Assembly: GCF_900176375.1 (NCBI RefSeq)
Contig: NZ_FWYF01000004.1
Span: forward strand, 248,001 to 312,000
Direction: 5' to 3'
DNA: 64,000 nt
Source of the DNA: Reichenbachiella faecimaris
GTDB taxonomy: Bacteria > Bacteroidota > Bacteroidia > Cytophagales > Cyclobacteriaceae
Part shown: positions 44,514 to 53,067 of the stretch, in pieces
Layout of the letters: each line of letters begins with the position of its first letter
Position numbering within the stretch: the first letter of the stretch is position 1
Program-made: the position numbers and the translations under genes
The notes under the pieces: generated by a model
Told to the model about the DNA's origin: nothing
The model's database searches: none
Seen by the model: the letters and a program-made list of their open reading frames with translations, nothing else

Positions 44514-45121
44514 AGCTAGATATAAAACTAAATTTTAAAAGCTATCAGCTGCGGTTGAACAATGAAGTTCTACCAGGTGAAACGCTGGGTATATATGGTA
44601 AATCTGGAATTGGTAAATCCACACTTTTGAAAGTCATTGCTGGGCTCCAGCCGTCTAATCAAAGTACTATCGATTGTGATGGGAAGTTGTGGAACTCTGG
44701 AATAGAAAAAAATCAGGTACTCTCAAAAGATAGGGAAGTAGGCATGGTCTTCCAAGATTTTGCGCTTTTCCCAAATCTGACAGTGAAGGAAAACCTAGAG
44801 TATGCCCGAAGAGTTTCTGAGTCGGATTTTCAACAACTCATATCGACATTGGATATCGAAAATATTCTAGACAAAAAGTCGACTGAAATTTCGGGCGGGC
44901 AGAAACAGCGTACAGCTATAGGTAGAGCCATTGCCTACAATCCAAGCATCTTGTTAATGGATGAACCATTTGCTGCGCTTGATGATCAAATTAAAAATAA
45001 GATCAAGTCATTTCTAAAATCCTACATTTCAGATCAAAGAAAAATAGCCATCATTGCCAGCCATGATCATGCCGATTTAGAATTTTTCACAGATCGAATC
45101 ATAATGTTTCAAGAAGAATAA
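44507..45121 (+). CDS. modC: Molybdate-type ABC transporter ATPase (short ModC)
   Basis: A 204-residue ABC ATPase. Walker A GIYGKSGIGKSTLLK (about 28-42), Q-loop MVFQDF, signature ISGGQKQRTAIGRA, Walker B ILLMDEPFAALD and the switch His in IIASHDHADLEF are all intact. It lacks the C-terminal TOBE/Mop domain of ordinary ModC (about 350 residues), so substrate feedback at that domain is not possible. Tight overlap with modB indicates one transporter; substrate assignment to molybdate follows from the permease. Confidence 0.88.
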   Translation: MLKLDIKLNFKSYQLRLNNEVLPGETLGIYGKSGIGKSTLLKVIAGLQPSNQSTIDCDGKLWNSGIEKNQVLSKDREVGMVFQDFALFPNLTVKENLEYARRVSESDFQQLISTLDIENILDKKSTEISGGQKQRTAIGRAIAYNPSILLMDEPFAALDDQIKNKIKSFLKSYISDQRKIAIIASHDHADLEFFTDRIIMFQEE

Positions 45122-45150
45122 ATTCGATCCAGCTTACTCTAGCTTTCATC

Positions 45151-45158
45151 TAAATTTG
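45151..45158 (+). promoter_or_regulatory. Candidate -7 box of the serine hydrolase gene
   Basis: TAAATTTG (TAnnTTTG), about 143 bases before ATG 45302, so a long leader would result. The palindrome at 45252-45268 lies in between. Confidence 0.25.
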
Positions 45159-45251
45159 AAGTTGCCTATTGACGGATTTCAAGATGACCAATATTATGTT
45201 TTGAGTCAAATAAAATGATTCTATCAAAACCACTTTAAAATATAAGCGTCA

Positions 45252-45268
45252 AGCACTAAGTTAGTGCT
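45252..45268. promoter_or_regulatory. Perfect 17-bp palindrome upstream of the serine hydrolase
   Basis: AGCACTAAGTTAGTGCT: 8-base arms around a single central base, 33 bases before ATG 45302. Good symmetry for a dimeric regulator; no terminator T-tract. Confidence 0.4.
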
Positions 45269-45301
45269 AATAGAATGTCACCAATTGAATCTAGATGATT
45301 T

Positions 45302-46645
45302 ATGAAAATTTTTAAATGGATAATTATAGCCACCCTATCTTGTGGGTTTGTGGCAGGGGTACTCACCTATTACCCCAAACTTGTCATCATGTCTGGTTAT
45401 TCCGCCAAAATAGCCTGCTCTTGCACTTTCATAGGTGGGCTTGATAAAGAAACGATCTACGCCAAAGAACTAAACTTTAGCCCAGCTAATTTGGTGAAGT
45501 TCGAGATTGATACGGCACAACAAACTGTTACTGCTTCTGTTTTTGGATTACAAAAAAAGACTGCAGTTTATCGCGAGGGACTGGGATGTGCTTTGCTGAC
45601 GGAATTAAAACCAAAAGATGCCTATCGCACAAACCTCAAACTGCACAAAACGCCAGATGACAGTCTCCTCAACTGGTTTGACAACAGAAAGAAACCAACC
45701 TCATCAGCTTTATCTACTGCTATAAATAAGGCTTTCACAGAAGTCGACCTTAGAAGCCCTACAAAAAATACCCGTGCGGTTGTGGTCTTGCACAAAGGCA
45801 AACTGATTGGTGAACAGTATGCTCCAGAGGTCAATCAAAACACGCCCCTGCTAGGATGGTCAATGACCAAGAGCCTTACTTCCACTCTTATAGGCCTACT
45901 AGTTGATCGGCATAAGCTAGACATAGAATCAGTCACTGAAATACCTGAATGGCAAAACGATGAACGATCCAGCATAACCTGGAAGCATTTGCTTCAGATG
46001 AACAGTGGACTTCGCTGGAAAGAAGATTATGCAGACCTGAGTGATGCAGTCACTATGTTATTCAACAGTGATGCTATTGGTCAATACGCACTAAGCGTGC
46101 CAGCAGAATCCACCCCTGGCACACTATGGAATTACTCCTCTGGCACCAGCAATATACTTTCTAGTCAGATGAGACGATTTTTTAAGACCAAGGATGACTA
46201 TTTGAGATTTCCATACGACAGTCTATTCAATCGGATAGGTATGTACAGCATGCTCATTGAGACAGACGCTACTGGAGCCTTTGTAGGCTCTTCGTACGCT
46301 TGGGCAACAGCCAGGGACTGGGCTAAAATCGGTCAGCTTTATCTTCAAAATGGTGTTTGGCAAGGAGAGCAAATAGTTTCTGAGAATTGGATATCATTCG
46401 TCCAAGAACCAGCCGCAGGATCTGAGCAACTATATGGCGGACATTTTTGGATCAATAGTGGTGGGCACTTTCCTAATGTTCCATTGGATGCATACAGTAT
46501 GAATGGCTTTCATAGTCAGCGAATAATGATTATTCCATCTAAAGATTTAGTCATTGTCAGATTAGGTGTGACTTACAAAAGAGGTGACTTTGATTTTAAT
46601 GAGTGGTACGGTCAGGTGATCGAGGCAGTAGATAAAGATTACTAA
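45302..46645 (+). CDS. Serine hydrolase, beta-lactamase class C / esterase-like
   Basis: A 447-residue protein with an N-terminal membrane or signal segment (WIIIATLSCGFVAGVL). The catalytic SXXK is SMTK in GWSMTKSLTSTLIG (about residues 188-191), the second motif is YSSGTSN (in place of YXN), and GGHFWINSGG near the C terminus stands where the KTG-like box is expected. Family members include D-aminopeptidases, esterases and penicillin-recognising enzymes rather than only beta-lactamases. Active in the envelope; substrate unknown. Its 3' end overlaps the WG-repeat gene by 4 bp on the other strand. Confidence 0.92.
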   Translation: MKIFKWIIIATLSCGFVAGVLTYYPKLVIMSGYSAKIACSCTFIGGLDKETIYAKELNFSPANLVKFEIDTAQQTVTASVFGLQKKTAVYREGLGCALLTELKPKDAYRTNLKLHKTPDDSLLNWFDNRKKPTSSALSTAINKAFTEVDLRSPTKNTRAVVVLHKGKLIGEQYAPEVNQNTPLLGWSMTKSLTSTLIGLLVDRHKLDIESVTEIPEWQNDERSSITWKHLLQMNSGLRWKEDYADLSDAVTMLFNSDAIGQYALSVPAESTPGTLWNYSSGTSNILSSQMRRFFKTKDDYLRFPYDSLFNRIGMYSMLIETDATGAFVGSSYAWATARDWAKIGQLYLQNGVWQGEQIVSENWISFVQEPAAGSEQLYGGHFWINSGGHFPNVPLDAYSMNGFHSQRIMIIPSKDLVIVRLGVTYKRGDFDFNEWYGQVIEAVDKDY

Positions 46646-49263
46646 TCCTCACACACCAGGCTTTCATACACCTCTTCTCTATAAGCTTCTGAGAATAGTT
46701 TGTTGCCATGAGTGTCATAATAAACCACCACATAGATATCGGCCTCAGGCACAGCAGTTTCTGTAAAGTAGAGTTGTACTTCATCATTACCCAAATTCAT
46801 CACATCATGAAATACTGTTGGGATGATCAACTCTTTTTTGCTATGATATATACCGTATCCTTCTTCCTTTCTAATCAGTAAGATTTTTTCGCTTGGCGAA
46901 TCTTTAATGAATTCGTAGTAAAGCACATCAGACAAAACAACTTGGCCATCAGACATTTTTACTATTTGCCAAAAGCCATGGTTAAGTCCCAAAAAACTAG
47001 AATCAGACCAGTAGGCTATTTGCTCATATCCAGGTTCTACTTTAATCTCATTGTATTTATCCAATAAGCCATATTTTCCATCTTCATTTACAATAAAAAG
47101 ATCAGAATTATACGATTTGATTTTTTCCTGATAATCCAATCTTAAAAGCACCCGGTCAGTGAAATTATAAGCTCCAAATTTCCCATTGTACAGCACTGGG
47201 GCCACGTTATTCTCGGCGACGCTTATGGCATCATACCTAATACGCATGATCAAACGGCCATCCCTACCAACCGCTCCGTATTTGCCATTTTTCTTTACGT
47301 AAAAAGCACTATCAGAAATATAACCAAGCTCATCACACTCCAATCTAAATTGCTCAATTCCATCCTTGTATAGAATGTTCTTACCTCCTTCTTTCACAAC
47401 CAAATAATGGGTGTCTGTTTGAATCTTTGGGCCTATTGACTTGAGGTATTGATCTTCAACAATCTCTACCACCATCTTATTAGGGAAAATAGCCAAACCA
47501 TCTTTTTCCCTAAAAACGATAGCAATATCCTCGCCCAAGAGCTTAAGAGAGTCAATACCAATGATAGGTTCATCATAAATATTCTTGTTATAGACAAACC
47601 ATTTTCCGTTTCTGGTAAGTCCAAGCCATTCAGCGTTTTGCAGCACACCTTGATAAACATTTGAAGAAAGCTGGCCAAGCTCGGGGTCAAATGTGGTGTA
47701 GCCCTCATCCATCTCTATCACCCATGTTTCGTGACGGGTGTTGATTCTTCTTGTTGATTCAGGTGTAATCACTTCCAAATGATGGTTCAGCAACACTTCA
47801 GCATCTTCTAGAAACCCAATAATATATTTATCATTGATGAGTTCAACTTCTTCAAATAGCAATTCCACCTCAAATGACGTGTCTCTTGCTAATTTGATCT
47901 GCTCTCTGCTCGAAACTCCAAAATTTTCACCTTGTTGGAATATCCAAAACGAACCCTTTCTGTAAATATCATCAAATGCTGGTCTGATATATTCTTTGCC
48001 AGTCACTGACATCACCCCCAGTTTGCCCTCTTTTTCAAAAACCAGCAGACTGTTCTCCACAAGTTCCAGATCCTCATAGCCAGGGCTTAAAAGTCGGAAT
48101 CCAGATTTATGGATTACACCAACCATTCCTCCTTCTTCCACTGCCAATAACCCACTTCCCAAATCCTCAACCTGCCCGTCATAACCGTCAAAGATGACAT
48201 CTCCATTACGATTGATCAGCTGTTTAGCACCCTCAGATTCTACAGCAAGCAACTCATCCCAAACACTCCCACATTTGTAGTTGTCCTGAACTCGTTGATA
48301 AGACCCTTCTAAAAACACTCGCCCTTCAAGATCCAAAAATTGAAAATTTTCATCGCGCAAAGCAATGGCTAATGATTCCTTATTGAGTTCTTCTAACTGA
48401 TTCACAGAATCCATGAAATTGGATTTGATTTTTAGATCATTTTCCAAACCAGAAAAAGTCATTCTGTCCAGATAGTAAAGCATATTCAAGGTTCGTGTGG
48501 CAAGTACAGGGTTATTATACTTATTAAAAAAATCAATCATACGATCCGAATCCAACTCTCCCACGTAGTCCTCGAAAATTTTCTTTTCGATAGAGTGTCT
48601 ATAAGGTGTACTTGGTTCTTCTTTTAAAAATCTCTCAAGGTCTTCTATTTTTCCCGATCGAGTTTTATCCTCATAGATCAGCTTATCATATTGAATTTGC
48701 GCCTTTTCGACTTGATTGGCCTCTGGGTAATGGCGCATAAAACCGGCATAAACTTGCCAAGTATGCACAGCTTCTACTTCAGCAAAAACCAATTGGTTTC
48801 TTAGGGTGACGGCTTGATCAAAATCAGCTGCATCATTGTACAATTGTATGAAATGCTCATAGGCCTCAATGTCGTTCTTAGTAGAGGCCACTGCAAATGC
48901 CATACTGTCAATCGCAATCTTCTTGTTTTTCAAATCATATACGTAAAGATCAGCGTCCTCCAATTCATCCAAATGATCTTCGTCTTGCTCCTTGATGTGC
49001 TCACAAGCAAATTCAATATAAAAATGAGCAGTATCTAAATGGTACTTTGGATAAGCATCATTGGAATAAAGCAAAGCCCAGACATACTCTGTAGCAGGAT
49101 TGAGGCTATCTTCCTCCATGGACTTGGTCAAGATATCCTCTGCTTTTTCAAAATCACCCTTTTCATAGGCGCGCATGGCCTGCTTAGTTTTCTCAGCAAA
49201 AAGGTTTTGAGAGGAAACACAGCTTAAAAAGAAAATGAAGAAGAAAAGAAAACCTTTTTTCAT
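46642..49263 (-). CDS. Secreted WG-repeat protein with TPR-like N terminus
   Basis: An 873-residue protein with a signal peptide (MKKGFLFFFIFFLSCVSSQN). Residues about 25-290 are TPR-like and helical (MRAYEKGDFEKAEDILTKSM). Residues about 320-870 consist of WG repeats of the form 'GKYGLLDKYNEIKVEPGYEQ', 'GKYGAVGRDGRLIMRIRYDA' and 'GKLGVMSVTGKEYIRPAFDD', at least six units visible. WG repeats form beta-propeller-like or solenoid folds of unknown function in many surface proteins. It stands alone, divergent from the methyltransferase gene. Confidence 0.88.
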   Translation of the reverse strand: MKKGFLFFFIFFLSCVSSQNLFAEKTKQAMRAYEKGDFEKAEDILTKSMEEDSLNPATEYVWALLYSNDAYPKYHLDTAHFYIEFACEHIKEQDEDHLDELEDADLYVYDLKNKKIAIDSMAFAVASTKNDIEAYEHFIQLYNDAADFDQAVTLRNQLVFAEVEAVHTWQVYAGFMRHYPEANQVEKAQIQYDKLIYEDKTRSGKIEDLERFLKEEPSTPYRHSIEKKIFEDYVGELDSDRMIDFFNKYNNPVLATRTLNMLYYLDRMTFSGLENDLKIKSNFMDSVNQLEELNKESLAIALRDENFQFLDLEGRVFLEGSYQRVQDNYKCGSVWDELLAVESEGAKQLINRNGDVIFDGYDGQVEDLGSGLLAVEEGGMVGVIHKSGFRLLSPGYEDLELVENSLLVFEKEGKLGVMSVTGKEYIRPAFDDIYRKGSFWIFQQGENFGVSSREQIKLARDTSFEVELLFEEVELINDKYIIGFLEDAEVLLNHHLEVITPESTRRINTRHETWVIEMDEGYTTFDPELGQLSSNVYQGVLQNAEWLGLTRNGKWFVYNKNIYDEPIIGIDSLKLLGEDIAIVFREKDGLAIFPNKMVVEIVEDQYLKSIGPKIQTDTHYLVVKEGGKNILYKDGIEQFRLECDELGYISDSAFYVKKNGKYGAVGRDGRLIMRIRYDAISVAENNVAPVLYNGKFGAYNFTDRVLLRLDYQEKIKSYNSDLFIVNEDGKYGLLDKYNEIKVEPGYEQIAYWSDSSFLGLNHGFWQIVKMSDGQVVLSDVLYYEFIKDSPSEKILLIRKEEGYGIYHSKKELIIPTVFHDVMNLGNDEVQLYFTETAVPEADIYVVVYYDTHGNKLFSEAYREEVYESLVCED

Positions 49264-49330
49264 ACTGTCGCTAAATTACATAGAGTCTATGAGACAATCA
49301 CACAACTGTCTGCATTAGGAGCCCTAGTGG

Positions 49331-49338
49331 TAGTTTTG
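49331..49338 (+). promoter_or_regulatory. Candidate -7 box of the methyltransferase gene
   Basis: TAGTTTTG (TAnnTTTG), 67 bases before ATG 49406; a TCTG stands 18 bases upstream. Confidence 0.35.
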
Positions 49339-49405
49339 AGCTTATATCTCAATTAAACTTTATATCATAAATTCGCCATCATTACCTCAACGTCAATTCC
49401 ATTCA

Positions 49406-50023
49406 ATGACCATACAGCAACTCAATAAATTTTTAGGAAATATAGATTTGTATCTGCTGGATCAAGTCTTGAAAAACAAAATACGAACAGATGCCAAAAT
49501 TTTAGATGCTGGCTGTGGAGAGGGACGAAATCTGATCTATTTTCTAAACAATGGATTTGACGTTCAGGGAATAGATCAAAATGCTGATGCCATTCGAATG
49601 TTACAGTTCATTGTAGGCTCAACGTACTCGACATACCCTAAGAGCAATTTTCTCATAGGAAAATTGTCAGACCTCCCCTATTCAGCAAATCAATTTGATT
49701 ATGTAATATGCTCTGCTGTACTACACTTTGCCCAATCCGAAGAGCACTTTTGGCAGATGATAAAAGAATTGGACAGAGTATTGGCAGCTGACGGAATACT
49801 TTTCATCAGAATGACCTCAGACATTGGACTGCAAGGGCATGAAAAACTATCGAATGGATTATATCATTTACCAGACGGTAGTCAACGGTTTTTAATTACA
49901 AAAAAAATGATTAATACCATGCTTTTCGATCTGGGGTACGTCAAAATTGAACCTGTAAAAACTGTGGTGGTAGAAAATCAACGATGTATGACTACATTGA
50001 TTCTAAAAAAAACTGAGCAATAG
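49406..50023 (+). CDS. Class I SAM-dependent methyltransferase
   Basis: A 205-residue enzyme. Motif I is ILDAGCGEGRNLIYFL (about 32-47), the acidic residue of motif II is in VQGIDQNADAIRML, and motif IV has FDYVICSAVLHFAQSEEHFW. Resembles TehB/UbiE-like small methyltransferases; the methyl acceptor is unknown. It is followed 86 bp later by an outer-membrane protein gene on the same strand. Confidence 0.9.
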   Translation: MTIQQLNKFLGNIDLYLLDQVLKNKIRTDAKILDAGCGEGRNLIYFLNNGFDVQGIDQNADAIRMLQFIVGSTYSTYPKSNFLIGKLSDLPYSANQFDYVICSAVLHFAQSEEHFWQMIKELDRVLAADGILFIRMTSDIGLQGHEKLSNGLYHLPDGSQRFLITKKMINTMLFDLGYVKIEPVKTVVVENQRCMTTLILKKTEQ

Positions 50024-50109
50024 AAAATTGACATTTATAACATAATGCACCCGTCCTCCCGTTATCTTTTCAAGGATTGCATTAAATTTACTGCGTTGTG
50101 CAGGTGTTT

Positions 50110-51006
50110 ATGTTGAAAAAAATAATTCTGTTTTCCTTTTTTGTTCTGACCTCTTTGGTCAGTCAGTCTCAAAGCTTTTTGGGATGGCAACTGCATGATC
50201 GATATTTTTCAATTTATGCAGGCACAGGCTGGACGGGCTATGTGGGAGACTTGACGAATGGAAGTCCCTTTTCAAAAGGCTTGTCTCATCTTAATTTTGG
50301 CATTGAGGCCAGACTACTGACACGAATAGGTGCACGGGTTCAATTCTCCAGATACAAATTGGAAGGCACTGACAAAAATGCGAGCGACAGTTCATTCAAT
50401 CGACAGCGTAACCTTTCTTTCCATTCTACTAACTATGAGTGGCAAGTAGAAGGGGTTTACTATTTTTTGAAATACAGAGGCAAGTACCACAAGAGACGAA
50501 CGTATGAGCCCTATCTGGCTGCTGGATTTGGAAAAACCTACTACAATCCTAAAGCTGACTACACGGATGTTAATGATGTGACAACCACGTATGACTTGCG
50601 AGACATAGGCACTGAAACTGAGTCTTATGGGAAATCAGCATGGATTATACCAGTCAACCTAGGAGTAAAAGCAGCATTGAACGAGTTTCTCAATTTATCT
50701 CTCGATCTGGGTTATCGATTCACTTTCACAGGTTATTTGGATGATGTATATGGAAATTTTGCAGGCCCATTTGATGACGGCTCCATTGAGGCCACTTTGA
50801 GCAACAGAAAAAATGAAGTGCCAGAAATCAATGAAGAAGCTTATGATACCTTAGTGCCGGGCGCACAACGAGGCAATAGCAAATATGATGGCTACTTTTT
50901 AGTAAATATCAATATTGAATTGTATTTGCCTCAGGACTTATTCAGAGCTAAAAACGGCAGACAAAGAAAAGAAAAAATCCTGGGCAAACCCTCAGCTTAC
51001 GATTAA
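50110..51006 (+). CDS. DUF6089-like outer-membrane beta-barrel protein
   Basis: A 298-residue secreted protein. I use ATG 50110 (MLKKIILFSFFVLTSLVSQS, a good signal peptide) rather than the GTG at 50098. The mature part has barrel strands (SIYAGTGWTGYVGDLTNG, EPYLAAGFGKTYYNP, LNLSLDLGYRFTFTGYLDDV) in the style of DUF6089/PorG-like proteins, some of which take part in type IX secretion and gliding. The extreme C terminus is basic (GRQRKEKILGKPSAYD). A terminator-like hairpin overlaps its stop codon. Confidence 0.85.
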   Translation: MLKKIILFSFFVLTSLVSQSQSFLGWQLHDRYFSIYAGTGWTGYVGDLTNGSPFSKGLSHLNFGIEARLLTRIGARVQFSRYKLEGTDKNASDSSFNRQRNLSFHSTNYEWQVEGVYYFLKYRGKYHKRRTYEPYLAAGFGKTYYNPKADYTDVNDVTTTYDLRDIGTETESYGKSAWIIPVNLGVKAALNEFLNLSLDLGYRFTFTGYLDDVYGNFAGPFDDGSIEATLSNRKNEVPEINEEAYDTLVPGAQRGNSKYDGYFLVNINIELYLPQDLFRAKNGRQRKEKILGKPSAYD

Positions 51007-51023
51007 GGTAATTTTACCTTTTT
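51005..51023 (+). terminator. Hairpin overlapping the barrel gene's stop (also an operator half)
   Basis: AAGGTA / TACCTT with a 4-base loop, followed by five T residues: a compact terminator candidate. The same bases contain GGTAATTTTAC, which recurs with one change 22 bases downstream, so the element may instead or also be part of the antitoxin operator. Confidence 0.55.
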
Positions 51024-51047
51024 AATAGGGTAAGTTTACTTATTCTA
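51007..51047. promoter_or_regulatory. Tandem operator candidate of the Xre/RES toxin-antitoxin operon
   Basis: GGTAATTTTAC (51007-51017) and GGTAAGTTTAC (51029-51039) match in 10 of 11 positions and are exactly 22 bases apart, two helical turns. The second lies within an imperfect dyad, TAGGGTAAG / CTTATTCTA (51026-51047). It ends 22 bases before ATG 51070, as expected for autoregulation by the Xre-type antitoxin. Confidence 0.55.
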
Positions 51048-51069
51048 GGATAAATGTATATCTTTGAGT

Positions 51070-51495
51070 ATGGGAAAAACAAAACCATACACCTTATCGC
51101 TCGATCTTCCAGAAATAGTCTCAGAGCCAGACATTCTATATGCTGTAAGAAAGAACAACATTAATTCTGCTCATATTGGCGCATTGAAGGATCTGTCTGG
51201 CTTAAAAGACGACATCCTTTCCTCCACGCTCAATATGAATACAAAGACCTTTAGATCTTATAAATTAGCACCATCACCCATCAAACCTCATGTACAAGAG
51301 CATGTGCTTGCCATGCTATCACTTTTTAAGCATGGGATTGCTGTATTTGGTACAAGCACAAAATTTAATCAATGGCTGAGCAAGGTTAATTTTTATTTTG
51401 ATAATGATGCTCCCTTACATTTTCTAAATACCATCAGTGGAATTATTCATGTAGACCAAAGATTGAGTGCCATACAGTATGGAGACAATGTATGA
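51070..51495 (+). CDS. Xre/MbcA/ParS-type antitoxin (DUF2384 family)
   Basis: A 141-residue protein starting at ATG 51070 (the longer frame begins with TTG at 51064). The N-terminal half has the Xre-like helix region (IGALKDLSGLKDDILSSTLN, NTKTFRSYKL), and the C-terminal half has the toxin-binding DUF2384 pattern (HVLAMLSLFKHGIAVFGTST, NQWLSKVN, ending with PLHFLNTISG). It pairs with the RES toxin gene, which it overlaps by 4 bp (ATGA). The antitoxin neutralises RES and represses the operon. Confidence 0.92.
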   Translation: MGKTKPYTLSLDLPEIVSEPDILYAVRKNNINSAHIGALKDLSGLKDDILSSTLNMNTKTFRSYKLAPSPIKPHVQEHVLAMLSLFKHGIAVFGTSTKFNQWLSKVNFYFDNDAPLHFLNTISGIIHVDQRLSAIQYGDNV

Positions 51496-51947
51496 TGGTT
51501 TATCGAGTATGTCATGAACGTTTTGCCCATCAGCTGGTTAGTTCCGGGCGACCCAATCGATGGAATCAGCGTGATCAGCATGTCATTTACGCATCAGGCA
51601 GCATTTCCTTATGCGCGCTAGAACTACTCGCCCATACCAATGGTATTCGACCTAGTGGGACATTCAAAATCATGCATATTGAGATTTTAGACAGGCCAGA
51701 AATTACAGATCTTTCAACTAATTCTCTTCCTCCTGACTGGCATGAATTATCTGCTTACCCAATCACACAGCAAATTGGAAGTCTCTGGTATCAGTCAAAA
51801 AAATCTTTGGTTCTTCGAGTGCCATCTGCCATCATCTCGCAAGAATCAAATTTTATACTGAACACAGCCCATCCAAATTTTGACAAACACATTAAACTCA
51901 AGGAAATTGCCGATTTTATCTGGGATCATCGTTTTCCCGAAAATTAA
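51492..51947 (+). CDS. RES-domain toxin
   Basis: A 151-residue RES protein, a type II toxin that depletes NAD+. The eponymous residues are visible: Arg in VYRVCHERFAHQLVSSGRPN, Glu in ISLCALELLAHTNG (SISLCALE) and Ser in the C-terminal half. Overlaps the antitoxin by 4 bp. Its last 32 bases also overlap, on the opposite strand, the 3' end of the aminotransferase gene. Confidence 0.93.
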   Translation: MMVYRVCHERFAHQLVSSGRPNRWNQRDQHVIYASGSISLCALELLAHTNGIRPSGTFKIMHIEILDRPEITDLSTNSLPPDWHELSAYPITQQIGSLWYQSKKSLVLRVPSAIISQESNFILNTAHPNFDKHIKLKEIADFIWDHRFPEN

Positions 51948-53064
51948 CCGAGTAGAGGCAAACTGATTTCAATTTTTCTATCACAAAAGATTGTTGTGCA
52001 CTTGTAAGTCCACACCCCGAAGGCAAACAGAGCCCTCTTTTATATAAACCTTTAGAAATATCACTACCTATCACTTTTTCTTTATCGAAAACAGGCTGTA
52101 GGTGCATAGGTTTCCATAATGGACGTACTTCTATGTTGAATGCATTCATTTGGTGAACAATAGATTCAATGTCCACATCCATCTTATCATTAAACAGTAT
52201 GCAGGTCAACCAACGATCCGATTTTATGTCATTGGCCTCCATTTGAAATTCACACCCAAGAGGCACTAAGGCAGATTGGTAAGTTTCAAAAATTTGCTGC
52301 TTCTTTTCTACACGTTCGGACAGGGTCTTGATTTGTGATAGCCCAAGTGCGGCAAGTACATTACTCATTCGATAGTTATAACCTACTGTTTCATGGTGAT
52401 AGTCAAACGTACTTGATTTGGCCTGTGTGGCCAAGTACAAGGCTTGGTCAGCTTCTTCTTTATGATTGGTCACAAAAGCACCTCCTCCTGATGTAGTAAT
52501 CAGTTTGTTGCCATTAAAGGACAGTATCCCACGATCAACTATTTTGCCAATTTGTTCACTATTGACAGTGCCTGACAAACATTCTGCAAGATCATGCAGA
52601 AGCTTGACGCCATGATCTCTACCTATTTTTTTCAACCGCTTTACGTCGGCAGGCATCCCATACAGGTGAGTAGGTATGATGGCTCTTACTTCTTTGGTTT
52701 TGGATAAATAATCTTCAACTAATCCTGGGTCTATATTCCAAGATTCTGCTTCCGCATCTATAAAAACAGGTGTGGCTCCTTGATATTTTATAGGGTTGAC
52801 AGCCCCGGCAAAGGTGAGATCACTAGAAAGAACCACATCTCCTGTCGACACACCTAAAATTCTCAGCCCCAGATGAAGTGCTGCCGTTCCTGATGACATG
52901 GCTACTGCATACTTGAAACCAGTCGCTTGACATATTTCTTCTTCGAACCGCCTTAAATCCGGCCCCATGGGCGCCAACCAATTAGTATCCAATACTTTTT
53001 GAAAAGCTTTAATTTCATCTCCGGTCTGATGAGGGGGCGATAAGTAGATTCGTTCTTGCTTCAA
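51916..53064 (-). CDS. DegT/DnrJ/EryC1/StrS aminotransferase
   Basis: A 382-residue PLP enzyme acting on sugar nucleotides. SSGTAALHLGLRILG is the phosphate-binding turn, HDLAECLSGT carries the PLP-stacking region, and the PLP lysine is in LSFNGNKLITTSGGG. It resembles PglE/WecE-like enzymes that make amino sugars such as bacillosamine. It follows, 3 bp downstream, a sugar transferase gene. The C-terminal bases overlap the RES toxin gene by 32 bp on the opposite strand. Confidence 0.93.
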   Translation of the reverse strand: MKQERIYLSPPHQTGDEIKAFQKVLDTNWLAPMGPDLRRFEEEICQATGFKYAVAMSSGTAALHLGLRILGVSTGDVVLSSDLTFAGAVNPIKYQGATPVFIDAEAESWNIDPGLVEDYLSKTKEVRAIIPTHLYGMPADVKRLKKIGRDHGVKLLHDLAECLSGTVNSEQIGKIVDRGILSFNGNKLITTSGGGAFVTNHKEEADQALYLATQAKSSTFDYHHETVGYNYRMSNVLAALGLSQIKTLSERVEKKQQIFETYQSALVPLGCEFQMEANDIKSDRWLTCILFNDKMDVDIESIVHQMNAFNIEVRPLWKPMHLQPVFDKEKVIGSDISKGLYKRGLCLPSGCGLTSAQQSFVIEKLKSVCLYSVNFRENDDPR

Positions 53065-53067
53065 AGA

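Noticed and set aside
51059-51066. TATCTTTG promoter box of the antitoxin
   Set aside because: It matches TAnnTTTG but lies 3 bases before the ATG, which would give a leaderless transcript at best. Probably chance; the real promoter is likely upstream.
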